NCBI GenBank assembly: GCA_010279815.1 | Contig: QEOQ01000001.1 | Span: 1,632 to 52,125 of the forward strand | Length of the DNA stretch: 50,494 nucleotides | Direction: 5' to 3' | DNA from: Brachionus plicatilis | Lineage: Eukaryota; Rotifera; Eurotatoria; Ploima; Brachionidae | Shown: in pieces, positions 1 through 20,027 of the stretch | Numbering within the stretch: the stretch's first letter is position 1 | How the letters are laid out: each line of letters starts with the position of its first letter | The notes under the pieces: model-generated | The model's database searches: none | What the model saw: only the letters and a program-made list of their open reading frames with translations | Told to the model about the DNA's origin: nothing | Position numbers and translations under genes: made by a program

Positions 1-2092
1 TTGATGCTGCACCTAATGCATAATAAAAAAATTCTTTTTATTTTTTTTTCCTTTAACTCAAAAATTAAATAAAATTAAATTAAATACATTTTTAATATAA
101 AATTTTTTTTTATAATGTTCCATTGAATCAAAAAAGACAATTATCTACTTTCAGAAAAATATTCTTTAGATTTAGCCAAATATTACCTGTGGGTGAGATT
201 TTTTAAGCAAAAGTCTCTTCATAGCTTTTACTTGGTATTCGTTAAATACTTGGCGTTTGAGACTAAAAAGTTCGCGTATGTGGTCACACAAGCCCTCAGA
301 AGTTGTCTCTAGGTCTTCGGCAAAGTTTGTCATATAGCCTCTTAATAGACCGCCTGATTTATTTAAAGTGTCCGAATCGGATAGAGAAATGTCACTTTTT
401 GATGAACAAGATTCGATTGGGGACGACTGGTTGGCTGTGTACAAGTTAGGATACAGAGAACAAATTGTACAGTAGTATAAAACTAATTTCTAATAAAAAA
501 AAAAAATTATTTAATTTTTCTTAAATTTTTGTTGCTATTTACTTGATCATGTAATTCTTCTTCATCAATTGGCTCTATTCAAGCAAAAAATTTATTTTAA
601 TTATTTCAAAAAATAAGAAAAAAATCCTATGTAAAAATAAATTAATTCTAGCTTTTTAATAGTGGATATTTAATAAAATTCAAATGGATACAGTGCCTAA
701 ATTTCCCTAAAAATTAGATTTTAAAATTTAAAAAAAAATTTTTAATTTTTAGCAATTAATGTTTTTCTTTTGTTAAAAAAATAATTTTTATTTAAAAATT
801 TAGCTAATTGTCGGCAAAAATTTTAAAAATTAAAATTGGAAAAAAAAAATTATTTTAGATTATAGATGGATGAAAACATTAAATAAAAGATAGCTTCTAC
901 TGGATTTTTTTTCACTAGATAAGTGAAATTATTTTGACTTTTTTTCTTAATTCCGTAACCACGGCAGAATCACAAACTGACTTTATGACCATTTTTTTTA
1001 TTTAGATTTTATGTACATGGACTTTTGAAAATTATAAAAAAAAAAGTGATTCATTTATGTGGACAAAAAAATGGAACAAAATCTTATTTTTAAAATAAAA
1101 ATTTTTAAAAAAATTTGAAGACATTTTTTCCTTCATTTTCTCAAAAAATTAAAAACAAAAAATAATTTTATTATTATATCGCGTAAATACAACATAAAAA
1201 TAAAAAGCTGTAGTGATATTTGGTATTTAAAAAAAATCAACTTCTAAGCAAATTATTTAATTATTTTGAACAAAATTCCAATTTTTGTCGTTCATGTGAC
1301 AAAAATAAAAAAAAAATCTATCATGTATAGAAAAAATTAAATGTTTTTCTATATTTAAAAAACATTTTTTCCAAACCCTTGAAATTTTAAATTTTAAAAT
1401 TAAAGCAAAAAAAAATTAATTTTTACTATTAGGTAGTTTTAATAATTGATATTTACCGTGAGCTATTTTTTCAATTTGATCTGACTCTTCTTCATTAGAA
1501 TCTTCAACTATACAAATCTAGGAAAAAATGGATCAAAAATTTGCCAAAAAAATTATTATAAAATTTCCGAACATTTATGTCACAGTCCGAAGGCTTGTAA
1601 AAATTTGTCAATAAAGTACAGCAATTGTGAAACCTTGGCAAAAAATTAAAATTCAAAATTGCAATTTATTTTTCATATTATTACTGTATTAGTTGAAAAT
1701 AGTCATAGATTTTTTTTCGACATTTAGATTTTCTGAAAATTTTAAAATAAAAAAAAAAATTATATTAAAAATTTTTCATAAACTTACGACAGAATGTCAA
1801 GCACAACTTCTGCTGGTAAAAAATTCCCCTCGTCTTTTTTATCAAAAACCGACTCAAAGTTGTTTGTTCTGTTATTTTTGTGGTTCCACAGACACGTCTC
1901 GACCAATTTTATTTGATTTAAATTATCTGAATTGAGAAACAGGCAATCGGTTTTGTCTAAAAATTGCCATTTTTTTTTTGACCGTGCCTTGGCTTTTTTT
2001 TGCATGTATGGCGTTGACACTTTGTGAAAAGTATCCTCATCTGAATAATAGGAGTTTTCCAATGGAGTTTCATTCAAGTCAACTGTAGACAT
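1..2092 (-). CDS. Unrecognised multi-exon gene, 3' end outside the window
   Basis: I do not recognise this protein. The start is the ATG at 2092-2090, and the first exon (1788-2092) ends in a clean GTAAG donor. Further exons that keep an open frame are 1457-1517, 543-574, 187-489 and the edge piece 1-12, each with AG and GT borders. The first junction is out of frame by one base. A 10-nt exon at 1584-1593 with AG/GT borders would repair it, but this is speculative. The N-terminal part is polar with a Lys/Arg-rich stretch (KKAKARSKKK), the middle is acidic (EDSNEEESD, DEEE), and the 187-489 exon begins with a hydrophobic CxxC segment (YYCTICSLYP) followed by a Ser-rich stretch and a helical C-terminal part. 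It could be a nuclear or zinc-binding protein. No function is assigned. Confidence 0.6.
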
Positions 2093-3499
2093 TTTATGTT
2101 TAGAAAATTAAGACTCTCAATATTTTGAGCTTGCTAATAGATAAGATATTTTAATTATATTCTAAAATGGTTTTATCAGTTCGAAATTAATTCATGTGAC
2201 AAAAATCAAGATTAAAATTTTAGATGATTTATTAATGTAAAATGCCACAACCTAATTTAATTGGAGTCAAAATATATTAAGTTATTTTTTAATTTTTAAC
2301 AAATAAAGAGAGATGTTAAATAAAATTTAAATTTTAAAAAAGAAAGGAAATTTAAAATAAAAAAGGTCAATTATGTTGCATTCACAAAAATGATTTTTAG
2401 TTTTTAGGAAAATATTTTATCAAATTTTTGAATTTTTTTTATCTACAAATTATTTAATTTTTATTTATTTTTTAAAAGAATTTTGTGTCATATAAAAATA
2501 AATAAGTGCTATTTTGTGGTTTTGTTAAGTTGGTAAAAAATAAAATTTTGAGTCTTAAAAAAATTCTCAAAAACAATAAATTATATAACTCAATTAAAAG
2601 TTGTCTTTTTAGAAATAAGAAATTAATATTATTTACAAAAAAAATTATATAAATTAAAGAATAGTCACTTTTCTGCAATCTAAAAAATAAAAAAATTCCA
2701 AATAAAAATTTAGTGTTTAAAATTTAATATTGTTAGCGGCTTATCACATTAGTGAAAAGCTGGAATGCTAGACAGTCTCTCTGGAGAAAATAATAATTAA
2801 AAGTCCTTAGTTTAAGTGTTAGTAACTTAATTGTTGCTAGTAGTTGTTACTTCATTAATAAAATAAAATAGAATAAAATACGAAATGTTGCTAAGCCTAA
2901 TTTATTACTGATAAGAAATACTCCTCGTATAAATGGAACAAGACTTTTGGATAAATGGGGATGTGTATTCTTAAACTTAAATTTGATAAGAAGTATTAAT
3001 AAATTCTTCAAAAAGCACTTTTAACTCTTTTATTATGAGCCCCAACAAGTCGTTGACCGCACGTCAACAATATTTAGAAAATTTTTTAATCCCAGTTTTT
3101 TGATATTTGAAAATAGTATTTTTAAAAAAGTAAATCAAAATTTTGAAATTTTAAATTAATATTCCAAATTGTATTTAAAAAATAAAATTGACCATATTCT
3201 AACCCAGATGATAAAATATGAATAAATCTTAATTATTTATTTAATCACATCTTGATTTAGAATTTATCAATTTTTTTAATTATTTTTGAATTTTTGAATT
3301 TCAGAAATATTTTAGTAAAATTTAAATTATCTGCATTCATTAATATGAGGCCGCTATTTAAATTTTTTTTTTTAAAAAAGAGCAATTCTTCCGAATAGAT
3401 AAAAAAATTCGATTAAAAAAAACAAAATTTAAATTGAATATTTTATTTTAAAAAAATATCTAGAAAACGTCGATTTTATTGGAAAATAAATAAATAAAG
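2093..3499. other. Intergenic, AT-rich
   Basis: Spacer between the first exon of the left-hand gene and the 3' end of MCM9, both on the minus strand. It is mostly low-complexity A/T runs. Apart from the possible retroelement tail at about 2890-3022, no supported gene is seen. The short reading frame at 2472-2678 is made of Phe/Leu/Ile/Asn codons typical of random AT-rich DNA. Confidence 0.6.
2890..3022 (+). pseudogene. Possible retroelement C-terminal fragment
   Basis: A 44-codon stretch reads without a stop (includes RINGTRLLDKWG and INKFFKKHF) and ends in TAA. Its pattern, with Trp near the middle and a Phe/Lys-rich end, resembles the extreme C-terminus of LINE reverse-transcriptase polyproteins. 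No upstream domain is joined to it. This is a weak call from pattern only. Confidence 0.3.
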
Positions 3500-12360
<8,861 letters not shown>

Positions 12361-12680
12361 CTAAATTTTAAAATTAAAATTTAGATTTAAATATTTTTTT
12401 TAATTTATTATGATTTTGAAACAAAAATATTAGAATGATCAGTCATTTAAATTTAAATTGTCTTGTAGTTTTATGGGAAGATTTTTTTTTAATTTTTGTT
12501 TGAATTAAGATGAGCAAGTACTCTAATAAGTATTTAGATATTTATTTATATTGTTGATCAACAAAATTAGTTTCATCTTTAAAGACTCTTCAAAATTTTT
12601 CTACCTTTTTAATTGATTAATCAATTCATTTTTTTCAATAAATAAAACAAAAAAAATTAATTTTTCTGTCTTTTTTTGTT
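12361..12680. other. Upstream region of MCM9, nothing recognised
   Basis: AT-rich sequence 5' of the MCM9 first coding exon. It probably holds the promoter and 5' UTR, but no motif can be singled out. Confidence 0.4.
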
Positions 12681-13161
12681 GGGTCCTACTAAAGTGAAAC
12701 CGACCCCTGATTTAAAAGTTTTTCAAATAAAAAAATTAACAGCTAAGCATTTTTTTAAAATTTTTGAAAAAATTATGTATATTTTTATTTAAGTTTGATC
12801 TTTAATTTTTTTATTTGAAATACTTGTATGAATAGAAATGTTTTCAGAATTATAATTAAAATGAGTTCTTTTATTTTAATATCTCAATTATCATACTTCC
12901 TGAGCAAAAATTGAACACATTTCTAAAAATATCCCTTGAAATTCTCTACAAGAATAATGGCGGTCAGTTTGGGTTCAGTGTTTTAAATAAATTCAATTTT
13001 CAAAAAAAAATATTCCCGGAAAAAAATTAATTTAATATTCAAAAATTAAAGATAATTCTAAACTAAATGACGTGGTAAAACTTTTAAAAATATTTTAGCT
13101 TTTCAAAAAACTTGGAGTCGGAAAATTTTCAGAATTTTTGGGTAAGTGTTTTAAGAGGACC
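12681..13161. mobile_element. Degenerate inverted-repeat element related to 28308-29667
   Basis: Begins GGGTCCTACTAAA and ends TTTAAGAGGACC, an imperfect inverted pair. The interior shares blocks with the large element at 28308-29667: TCTCTACAAGAATAATGG with a GGTCAGT run, and AACTAAATGACGTGGTAAAA followed by CTTTTAAAAATATTTT. No exact target duplication could be fixed. It is an old, shortened relative. Confidence 0.6.
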
Positions 13162-13876
13162 ATTTTTTTTAACCGAAATTTTTTTAAATGATTAAAAAAA
13201 TTAAACATAAAATTAATATTTTTACTCATTTATTCATTTACCTTTACTTTATTTTTAACATTATTTTTAATTTTTCTTTGGAATTTAAAAATTTTGTGTT
13301 TATATATTAAGACTTGTTTTTTTGGTTCTTTTTGATGTATTTCTAATTATTAATCAATTTTTCATAATCTAAAATACTAGAAAGGAATTTAAAGAATTCC
13401 GACGATTAATTCCAAAATTGATGTAATTTCTCGTAAAATCGGGTAAATTTTATTTCTTTTTTTAAAAAATTTTTAATAAGATTTTTAAAAAATAATTAAA
13501 ATGATAAAAATAAAAAAAAAATTTTTAGATTTTAAAGAGAATTCTGATAATCAAATTATAAATGCACAAAGCGAATTTAAAAATAAAAATATTCTAATAT
13601 TCGATCTCCAAAACGATTCTTAGATCTCAATTCTAAAAAAATGATTTTAAACCTGCAAAAGGTTTGGAGTCAAATTCAAATAATCTTCCAAAAGAATTGT
13701 TTTATCCTGAAAAGAGTAAAATCTTTTTTAAAGAATAAAAAAAAAAAATTAATAATTAGTACAAATGCTGGATGGTCAGACTGTTAAAAGCAATATTCAA
13801 AGAAAGCTTTTTTTTTTTATTTTCTAAGGAAAAAATAAAACTTTCAATAATTTAAATGTAAATTAATCATTTGAAA
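13162..13876. other. AT-rich intergenic, nothing recognised
   Basis: No coding stretch or repeat was identified between the inverted-repeat element and the split MITE. Confidence 0.5.
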
Positions 13877-13959
13877 GGCAAGTTGAAGTTTATGACCAAT
13901 TTTTTAGAGCTATTGACAATGAGCGTGTTTTTATAGCTAAATATTCTTTGCTGTCCTTT

Positions 13960-16900
13960 AGTGTCCTTTTCTTATTTACATAATATTGTCCTTTATTGTC
14001 CTTTATTGTCCTTTAATGTCCTTTACAGACCTTTACTGTCCTTTACCTTACTTTTCTATGTAAGGAGAATTTTTTGTCCTTTTGTGTCCTTTTGTGTCCT
14101 CTTCTTATTTACATATTAATATTGTCCTTTACTGTCCTTTACTGTACTTTTCTATGTTAGGAGAATTTTTTGTCCTTTTGTGTCCTTTTGTGTCCTTTTC
14201 TTTTTTACATATTAATATTGTCCTTTACTGTCCTTTACTGTACTTTTCTATGTTAGGAGAATTTTTTGTCCTTTTGTGTCCTTTTGTGTCCTTTTCTTTT
14301 TTACATATTAATATTGTCCTTTACTGTCCTTTACTGTCCTTTACTGTCCTTTACTGTACTTTTCTATGTAAGGAGAATTTTTTGTCCTTTTGTGTCCTTT
14401 TGTGTCCTTTTCTTTTTTACATATTAATATTGTCCTTTACTGTCCTTTACTGTACTTTTCTATGTTAGGAGAATTTTTTGTCCTTTTGTGTCCTTTTGTG
14501 TCCTTTTCTTTTTTACATATTAATATTGTCCTTTACTGTCCTTTACTGTCCTTTACTGTCCTTTACTGTACTTTTCTATGTAAGGAGAATTTTTTGTCCT
14601 TTTGTGTCCTTTTGTGTCCTTTTCTTTTTTACATATTAATATTGTCCTTTACTGTCCTTTACTGTACTTTTCTATGTTAGGAGAATTTTTTGTCCTTTTG
14701 TGTCCTTTTGTGTCCTTTTCTTTTTTACATATTAATATTGTCCTTTACTGTCCTTTACTGTCCTTTACTGTCCTTTACTGTACTTTTCTATGTAAGGAGA
14801 ATTTTTTGTCCTTTTGTGTCCTTTTGTGTCCTTTTCTTTTTTACATATTAATATTGTCCTTTACTGTCCTTTACTGTACTTTTCTATGTTAGGAGAATTT
14901 TTTGTCCTTTTGTGTCCTTTTGTGTCCTTTTCTTTTTTACATATTAATATTGTCCTTTACTGTCCTTTACTGTCCTTTACTGTCCTTTACTGTACTTTTC
15001 TATGTAAGGAGAATTTTTTGTCCTTTTGTGTCCTTTTGTGTCCTTTTCTTTTTTACATATTAATATTGTCCTTTACTGTCCTTTACTGTACTTTTCTATG
15101 TTAGGAGAATTTTTTGTCCTTTTGTGTCCTTTTGTGTCCTTTTCTTTTTTACATATTAATATTGTCCTTTACTGTCCTTTACTGTCCTTTACTGTCCTTT
15201 ACTGTACTTTTCTATGTAAGGAGAATTTTTTGTCCTTTTGTGTCCTTTTGTGTCCTTTTCTTTTTTACATATTAATATTGTCCTTTACTGTCCTTTACTG
15301 TACTTTTCTATGTTAGGAGAATTTTTTGTCCTTTTGTGTCCTTTTGTGTCCTTTTCTTTTTTACATATTAATATTGTCCTTTACTGTCCTTTACTGTCCT
15401 TTACTGTCCTTTACTGTACTTTTCTATGTAAGGAGAATTTTTTGTCCTTTTGTGTCCTTTTGTGTCCTTTTCTTTTTTACATATTAATATTGTCCTTTAC
15501 TGTCCTTTACTGTACTTTTCTATGTTAGGAGAATTTTTTGTCCTTTTGTGTCCTTTTGTGTCCTTTTCTTTTTTACATATTAATATTGTCCTTTACTGTC
15601 CTTTACTGTCCTTTACTGTCCTTTACTGTACTTTTCTATGTAAGGAGAATTTTTTGTCCTTTTGTGTCCTTTTGTGTCCTTTTCTTTTTTACATATTAAT
15701 ATTGTCCTTTACTGTCCTTTACTGTACTTTTCTATGTTAGGAGAATTTTTTGTCCTTTTGTGTCCTTTTGTGTCCTTTTCTTTTTTACATATTAATATTG
15801 TCCTTTACTGTCCTTTACTGTCCTTTACTGTCCTTTACTGTACTTTTCTATGTAAGGAGAATTTTTTGTCCTTTTGTGTCCTTTTGTGTCCTTTTCTTTT
15901 TTACATATTAATATTGTCCTTTACTGTCCTTTACTGTACTTTTCTATGTTAGGAGAATTTTTTGTCCTTTTGTGTCCTTTTGTGTCCTTTTCTTTTTTAC
16001 ATATTAATATTGTCCTTTACTGTCCTTTACTGTCCTTTACTGTCCTTTACTGTACTTTTCTATGTAAGGAGAATTTTTTGTCCTTTTGTGTCCTTTTGTG
16101 TCCTTTTCTTTTTTACATATTAATATTGTCCTTTACTGTCCTTTACTGTACTTTTCTATGTTAGGAGAATTTTTTGTCCTTTTGTGTCCTTTTGTGTCCT
16201 TTTCTTTTTTACATATTAATATTGTCCTTTACTGTCCTTTACTGTCCTTTACTGTCCTTTACTGTACTTTTCTATGTAAGGAGAATTTTTTGTCCTTTTG
16301 TGTCCTTTTGTGTCCTTTTCTTTTTTACATATTAATATTGTCCTTTACTGTCCTTTACTGTACTTTTCTATGTTAGGAGAATTTTTTGTCCTTTTGTGTC
16401 CTTTTGTGTCCTTTTCTTTTTTACATATTAATATTGTCCTTTACTGTCCTTTACTGTCCTTTACTGTCCTTTACTGTACTTTTCTATGTAAGGAGAATTT
16501 TTTGTCCTTTTGTGTCCTTTTGTGTCCTTTTCTTTTTTACATATTAATATTGTCCTTTACTGTCCTTTACTGTACTTTTCTATGTTAGGAGAATTTTTTG
16601 TCCTTTTGTGTCCTTTTGTGTCCTTTTCTTTTTTACATATTAATATTGTCCTTTACTGTCCTTTACTGTCCTTTACTGTCCTTTACTGTACTTTTCTATG
16701 TAAGGAGAATTTTTTGTCCTTTTGTGTCCTTTTGTGTCCTTTTCTTTTTTACATATTAATATTGTCCTTTACTGTCCTTTACTGTACTTTTCTATGTTAG
16801 GAGAATTTTTTGTCCTTTTGTGTCCTTTTGTGTCCTTTTCTTTTTTACATATTAATATTGTCCTTTACTGTCCTTTACTGTCCTTTACTGTCCTTTACTG

Positions 16901-17515
16901 TACTTTTCTATGTAAGGAGAATTTTTTGTCCTTTTGTGTCCTTTTGTGTCCTTTTCTTTTTTACATATTAATATTGTCCTTTACTGTCCTTTACTGTACT
17001 TTTCTATGTTAGGAGAATTTTTTGTCCTTTTGTGTCCTTTTGTGTCCTTTTCTTTTTTACATATTAATATTGTCCTTTACTGTCCTTTACTGTCCTTTAC
17101 TGTCCTTTACTGTACTTTTCTATGTAAGGAGAATTTTTTGTCCTTTTGTGTCCTTTTGTGTCCTTTTCTTTTTTACATATTAATATTGTCCTTTACTGTC
17201 CTTTACTGTACTTTTCTATGTTAGGAGAATTTTTTGTCCTTTTGTGTCCTTTTGTGTCCCTTTCTTATTTACATATTAATATTGTCCTTTACTGTCCTTT
17301 ACTGACCCTTACTGTCCTTTACTGTCCTTTTCTATGTTAGGAGAATTTTTTGTCCTTTTGTGTCCTTTTGTGTCCTTTTCTTTTTTACATATTAATATTG
17401 TCCTTTACTGTACTTTTCTATTTTAGGAGAATTTTTTGTCCTTTTTTGTCCTTTTGTGTCCTTTTGTGTCCTTTATAGTCCTTTACTGTCCTTTATTGCC
17501 CTTTTCTTTGTGAAG
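13960..17515 (+). repeat. Minisatellite with 212-bp higher-order unit
   Basis: The core is built from GTCCTTT-type words: TGTCCTTTTGTGTCCTTTTC, ACATATTAATATTGTCC, CTTTACTGTCC and ACTTTTCTATG. Two monomers alternate. One (about 96 bp, after TGTAAGGAG) has two CTTTACTGTCC-type words, the other (about 116 bp, after TGTTAGGAG) has four; together they make 212 bp. From about 14390 to 17146 there are 13 consecutive repeats that look identical by eye. Divergent monomers lie at both edges. The many 96-codon reading frames in it are periodic artefacts, not genes. Confidence 0.95.
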
Positions 17516-17874
17516 AGAATATAAGTTCTTTTTGTGTGTATCCTTATAAAAAAAATTTAAAATTTTTTCTAGATATTTTCTCATTATTATTTCTGAGCCT
17601 AATTCCCTAAGCCAGGGCTTCGCCCCGGACCCCATTATTTTGTCTCATTGTCTGTTAAAATAAATAAAATTTAAAATAATTTGTTGATACGTAAAACGTC
17701 TTACGACGTTTCACGTATGATCAAAATATGGTTGAATTTTAAATTTTATTTCTTTAACTCAAATAATTTTTTTCAAAAAATTTCTTACATAGAAAAAAGT
17801 ATAGAATATTATTTTTAGATTGAAAAGAACACTAAAGACACTAGAGGTCACTAAAGGAAATTATTTAATTCTTT
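17516..17874. other. Loop of the foldback element
   Basis: Non-repetitive spacer between the two opposed arrays. It holds a GC-rich hairpin GGGCTTCGCCCC (about 17615-17626, in otherwise AT-rich DNA) and an inverted repeat at 17686-17719 (GATACGTAAAACGTC, spacer TTAC, GACGTTTCACGTATG, one mismatch). No open frame of note. Confidence 0.7.
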
Positions 17875-18255
17875 TTAAGTAAAGGACACAATAGGACACT
17901 AAAGGACACTAAAGGACACTAAAGGACAGTAAAGGACAATATTAATATGTAAATAAGAAAAGGACAAAAAATTCTCCTTAAATAGAAAAGTACAGTAAAG
18001 GACAGTAAAGGACAGTAAAGGACAATATTATGTAAATTAGAAAAGGACACAAAAGGACACAAAAGGACAAAAAATTCTCCTAACATAGAAAAGTACAGTA
18101 AAGGACAGTAAAGGACAGTAAAGGACAATATTAATATGTAAATAAGAAAAGGACACAAAAGGACAAAAAATTCTCCTAACAACATAGATAAGGACAGTAA
18201 AGGTCAGTAAAGGACAATATTTAATTCTTTATAAGTAAAGGACACAAAAGGACAT
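17875..18255 (-). repeat. Inverted array, right arm of the foldback element
   Basis: Contains AAAGGACACTAAAGGACA, TTAATATGTAAATAAGAAAA and AAAAATTCTCCTAACATAG, the reverse complement of the monomers in the left array. About three and a half diverged monomers. It lacks the homogenised 212-bp dimer. Confidence 0.9.
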
Positions 18256-18840
18256 AAAAGAATTTTTGGTATTAAATTCAAGCTCATTGTCAATCCATGA
18301 TTTTTTATGCTGAAAATAATCAAATCAAACAAAAACTATAAAATATATTTAAATTTTTTAAAAGAATTAATGTACAGGTAAATTTTTCTATTTTAACATA
18401 CTTTGTTACATCTAAAGGTTAAATTTTCATAAGTCTGCCAAAAGTTGTCCACTTAAAATAGCATAATTTCGATGGTGTGCACTCTCCAATGTGCATTTTG
18501 ACATTGCAGAGTTTATCTTTTTATCTAACATAGTATGTTAAATCCAAGAATATACCTCTGTATTATTTATATTAATAAATAACAATTTATATAATAAATC
18601 AAGCTTAATTTCAAACTTCAAAAAAAACTTAATTTCAAACTTCAAAAAAAACTTAATTTCAAACTTCAACTTAAACTTCAAATTGCCCATTTAAAATTAT
18701 AAAATCTTATCAATTAGTAATAAATCTTATTTTTTCTTTAAATTTCTTTTTTCTGTTGATTCATTAATTTTTTTAATATACAGTGGTGATTTGACACGTG
18801 GGTTTTTACGTAAATTTTCGTAAAATTACGTAATATTATT

Positions 18841-19372
18841 GGCATCTTGAAGTTGATGATCAATTCAAAATATCATTTCAATTCAAAAAGTTTGTCTCTA
18901 GATATTAAACTTAATCTTTGATTTAATTTAAATAATTCTAATGTAACATGATTTACATGCAATGTAGATTTAGAAAATAAAGAAAAAAATTGAAAAAATA
19001 TTTTCTCAGTCCATTGATAATCGATTTTCAATTTAGTTAGCTGATTTTTTGTAAAGTTTTATTTTCATTTTATTACTAATTTGAATTTTTTTTTAAAATT
19101 TAATTGTGAATGCTAACACAAATACTTTTGAAATAAAAAATCCTAAAAAACTTAACAAAAAAACAGTTAATACATTTGAATATTAAAATCGATTATCAAT
19201 TGACTGAGAAAATGTTTTTTCAATTTTTTTTTTTATTTCCTAAATCTACATTGCATGTAAATCATGTTACATTAGAATTATTTAAATTAAATCAAAGATT
19301 AAGTTTAATATCTAGAGACAAACTTTTTGAATTGAAATGATATTTTGAATTGATCATCAACTTCAAGATGCC
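18841..19372. mobile_element. MITE nested in the TA-flanked element
   Basis: A 532-bp foldback MITE. The ends are GGCATCTTGAAGTTGATGAT and its complement, and the arms pair for well over 100 bp. The flanks share ATATTATT (18833-18840 and 19373-19380), an 8-9 bp duplication. The sequence is close to the element at 21505-21986, and the termini are those of 4841-5195. Confidence 0.85.
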
Positions 19373-19432
19373 ATATTATTGGAGACATGTTAAAAATTTT
19401 ATTAGTTAATAAATTTTAATTCAAAATTTTGT

Positions 19433-20027
19433 TTAATTCTCTGGTTGTTTTTTAGCTGAAGTGTTAGCAACTGAGCGGGACGTCTTCAATGAATTTCTTG
19501 CTTTTTCAAAGGCTTTTTCAAATGTTCTGTCATGAGGTACATATCGTGCCAATTGTTCTTTAATACAAAAAGTTAGAATACTATTTAAATTAGTAAATTG
19601 AATAAGAATAAATACCTTTTATCTCAAGAAATTTTCTATTATCTGCTGATCTATAGAAACCAATCGTTTCATTTGGGCTTTGAGGGAAATTTTCCCTGAT
19701 TTTAATCCTAAATTGCTCAGTGAAATCTTTTTGGACGTCTTAAAAAGGGTTTAAAAAATTATTAATTGAGGCTGGATCGAGCTTAAGTCTTCCAATTTTG
19801 AGGAAAAAGAAGGCTCAGTCCCCCTAATTTTCCTAAATATTATTTTGGTAAGGTATTAGAGTACGTGGAAAATTAGTCTGCTGCATACTCAAAATTTCGA
19901 AAATTCGATGTCTGAGTCTTCCATCCAATTCGGCTAGGCTACACTGTGATTCAATCTTATCAATACATAAATTTAATATAAGGTGATACCAATTGTAATT
20001 GAAAAGAATGGAGAATGGTCGAATCAT
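19433..20027 (-). CDS. 128-aa three-exon ORF inside a transposon, function unknown
   Basis: Exons 19889-20027, 19616-19738 and 19433-19557 join in frame through GT..AG borders (phases 1 and 1) from an ATG to a TAA. The protein is charged and has no recognised domain. Visible segments: ELDGRLRHRIFEIL, DFTEQFRIKIRENFPQ, FYRSADNRKFLEIKEQLARY, then a basic tail ending KKQPEN. It lies wholly between the inverted repeats of the 18781-20323 element, so it is probably an element-encoded or captured gene. The third exon ends shortly beyond the nested MITE. It could be an accessory protein or the remnant of a DNA-binding domain. I cannot choose between these. Confidence 0.55.

Larger units (their letters stand above)
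13907..18299. mobile_element. Foldback element with tandem-repeat arms
   Basis: About 4.4 kb. The outer ends pair imperfectly (left ATTGACAATGAGC at 13912-13924, right GCTCATTGTCAAT at 18282-18294). Inside, a long left array of GTCCTTT-rich repeats (about 13960-17515) faces a short right array of the reverse complement (about 17875-18255), around a 350-bp loop. This is the organisation of foldback (FB) elements. The bases ATTTTTTA occur at both insertion edges and may be the target duplication, though they are low-complexity. There is no coding capacity. Confidence 0.75.
13877..18687. mobile_element. MITE split by a foldback element
   Basis: The outer ends are GGCAAGTTGAAGTTTATGA and CTTCAAATTGCC, the same family as 6217-6593. 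The flanks CATTTGAAA (13868-13876) and CATTTAAAA (18688-18696) match at 8 of 9 bases, so both ends belong to one insertion. The right part (about 18300-18687) aligns along the interior of the 6217-6593 copy (GTTGTCCACTTAAAATAGCA, GTGTGCACTCT, ACATAGTATGTTAAATCCA). The left part is only the first 30 bases. The 4.4 kb between them is the inserted foldback element. Confidence 0.8.

Noticed and set aside
2472..2678. 68-codon minus-strand frame
   Set aside because: Composition is Phe/Leu/Ile/Tyr only, as expected from random AT-rich sequence, and there is no context.
14082..17340. A ladder of overlapping 96-codon reading frames rich in Phe, Cys, Leu and Pro
   Set aside because: They repeat exactly every 212 bp, stop and restart with the minisatellite period, and use only its words. 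They are a by-product of the repeat.
13960..18255. Possible CRISPR-like array
   Set aside because: Repeats are contiguous, with no unique spacers, and the host is a eukaryote.
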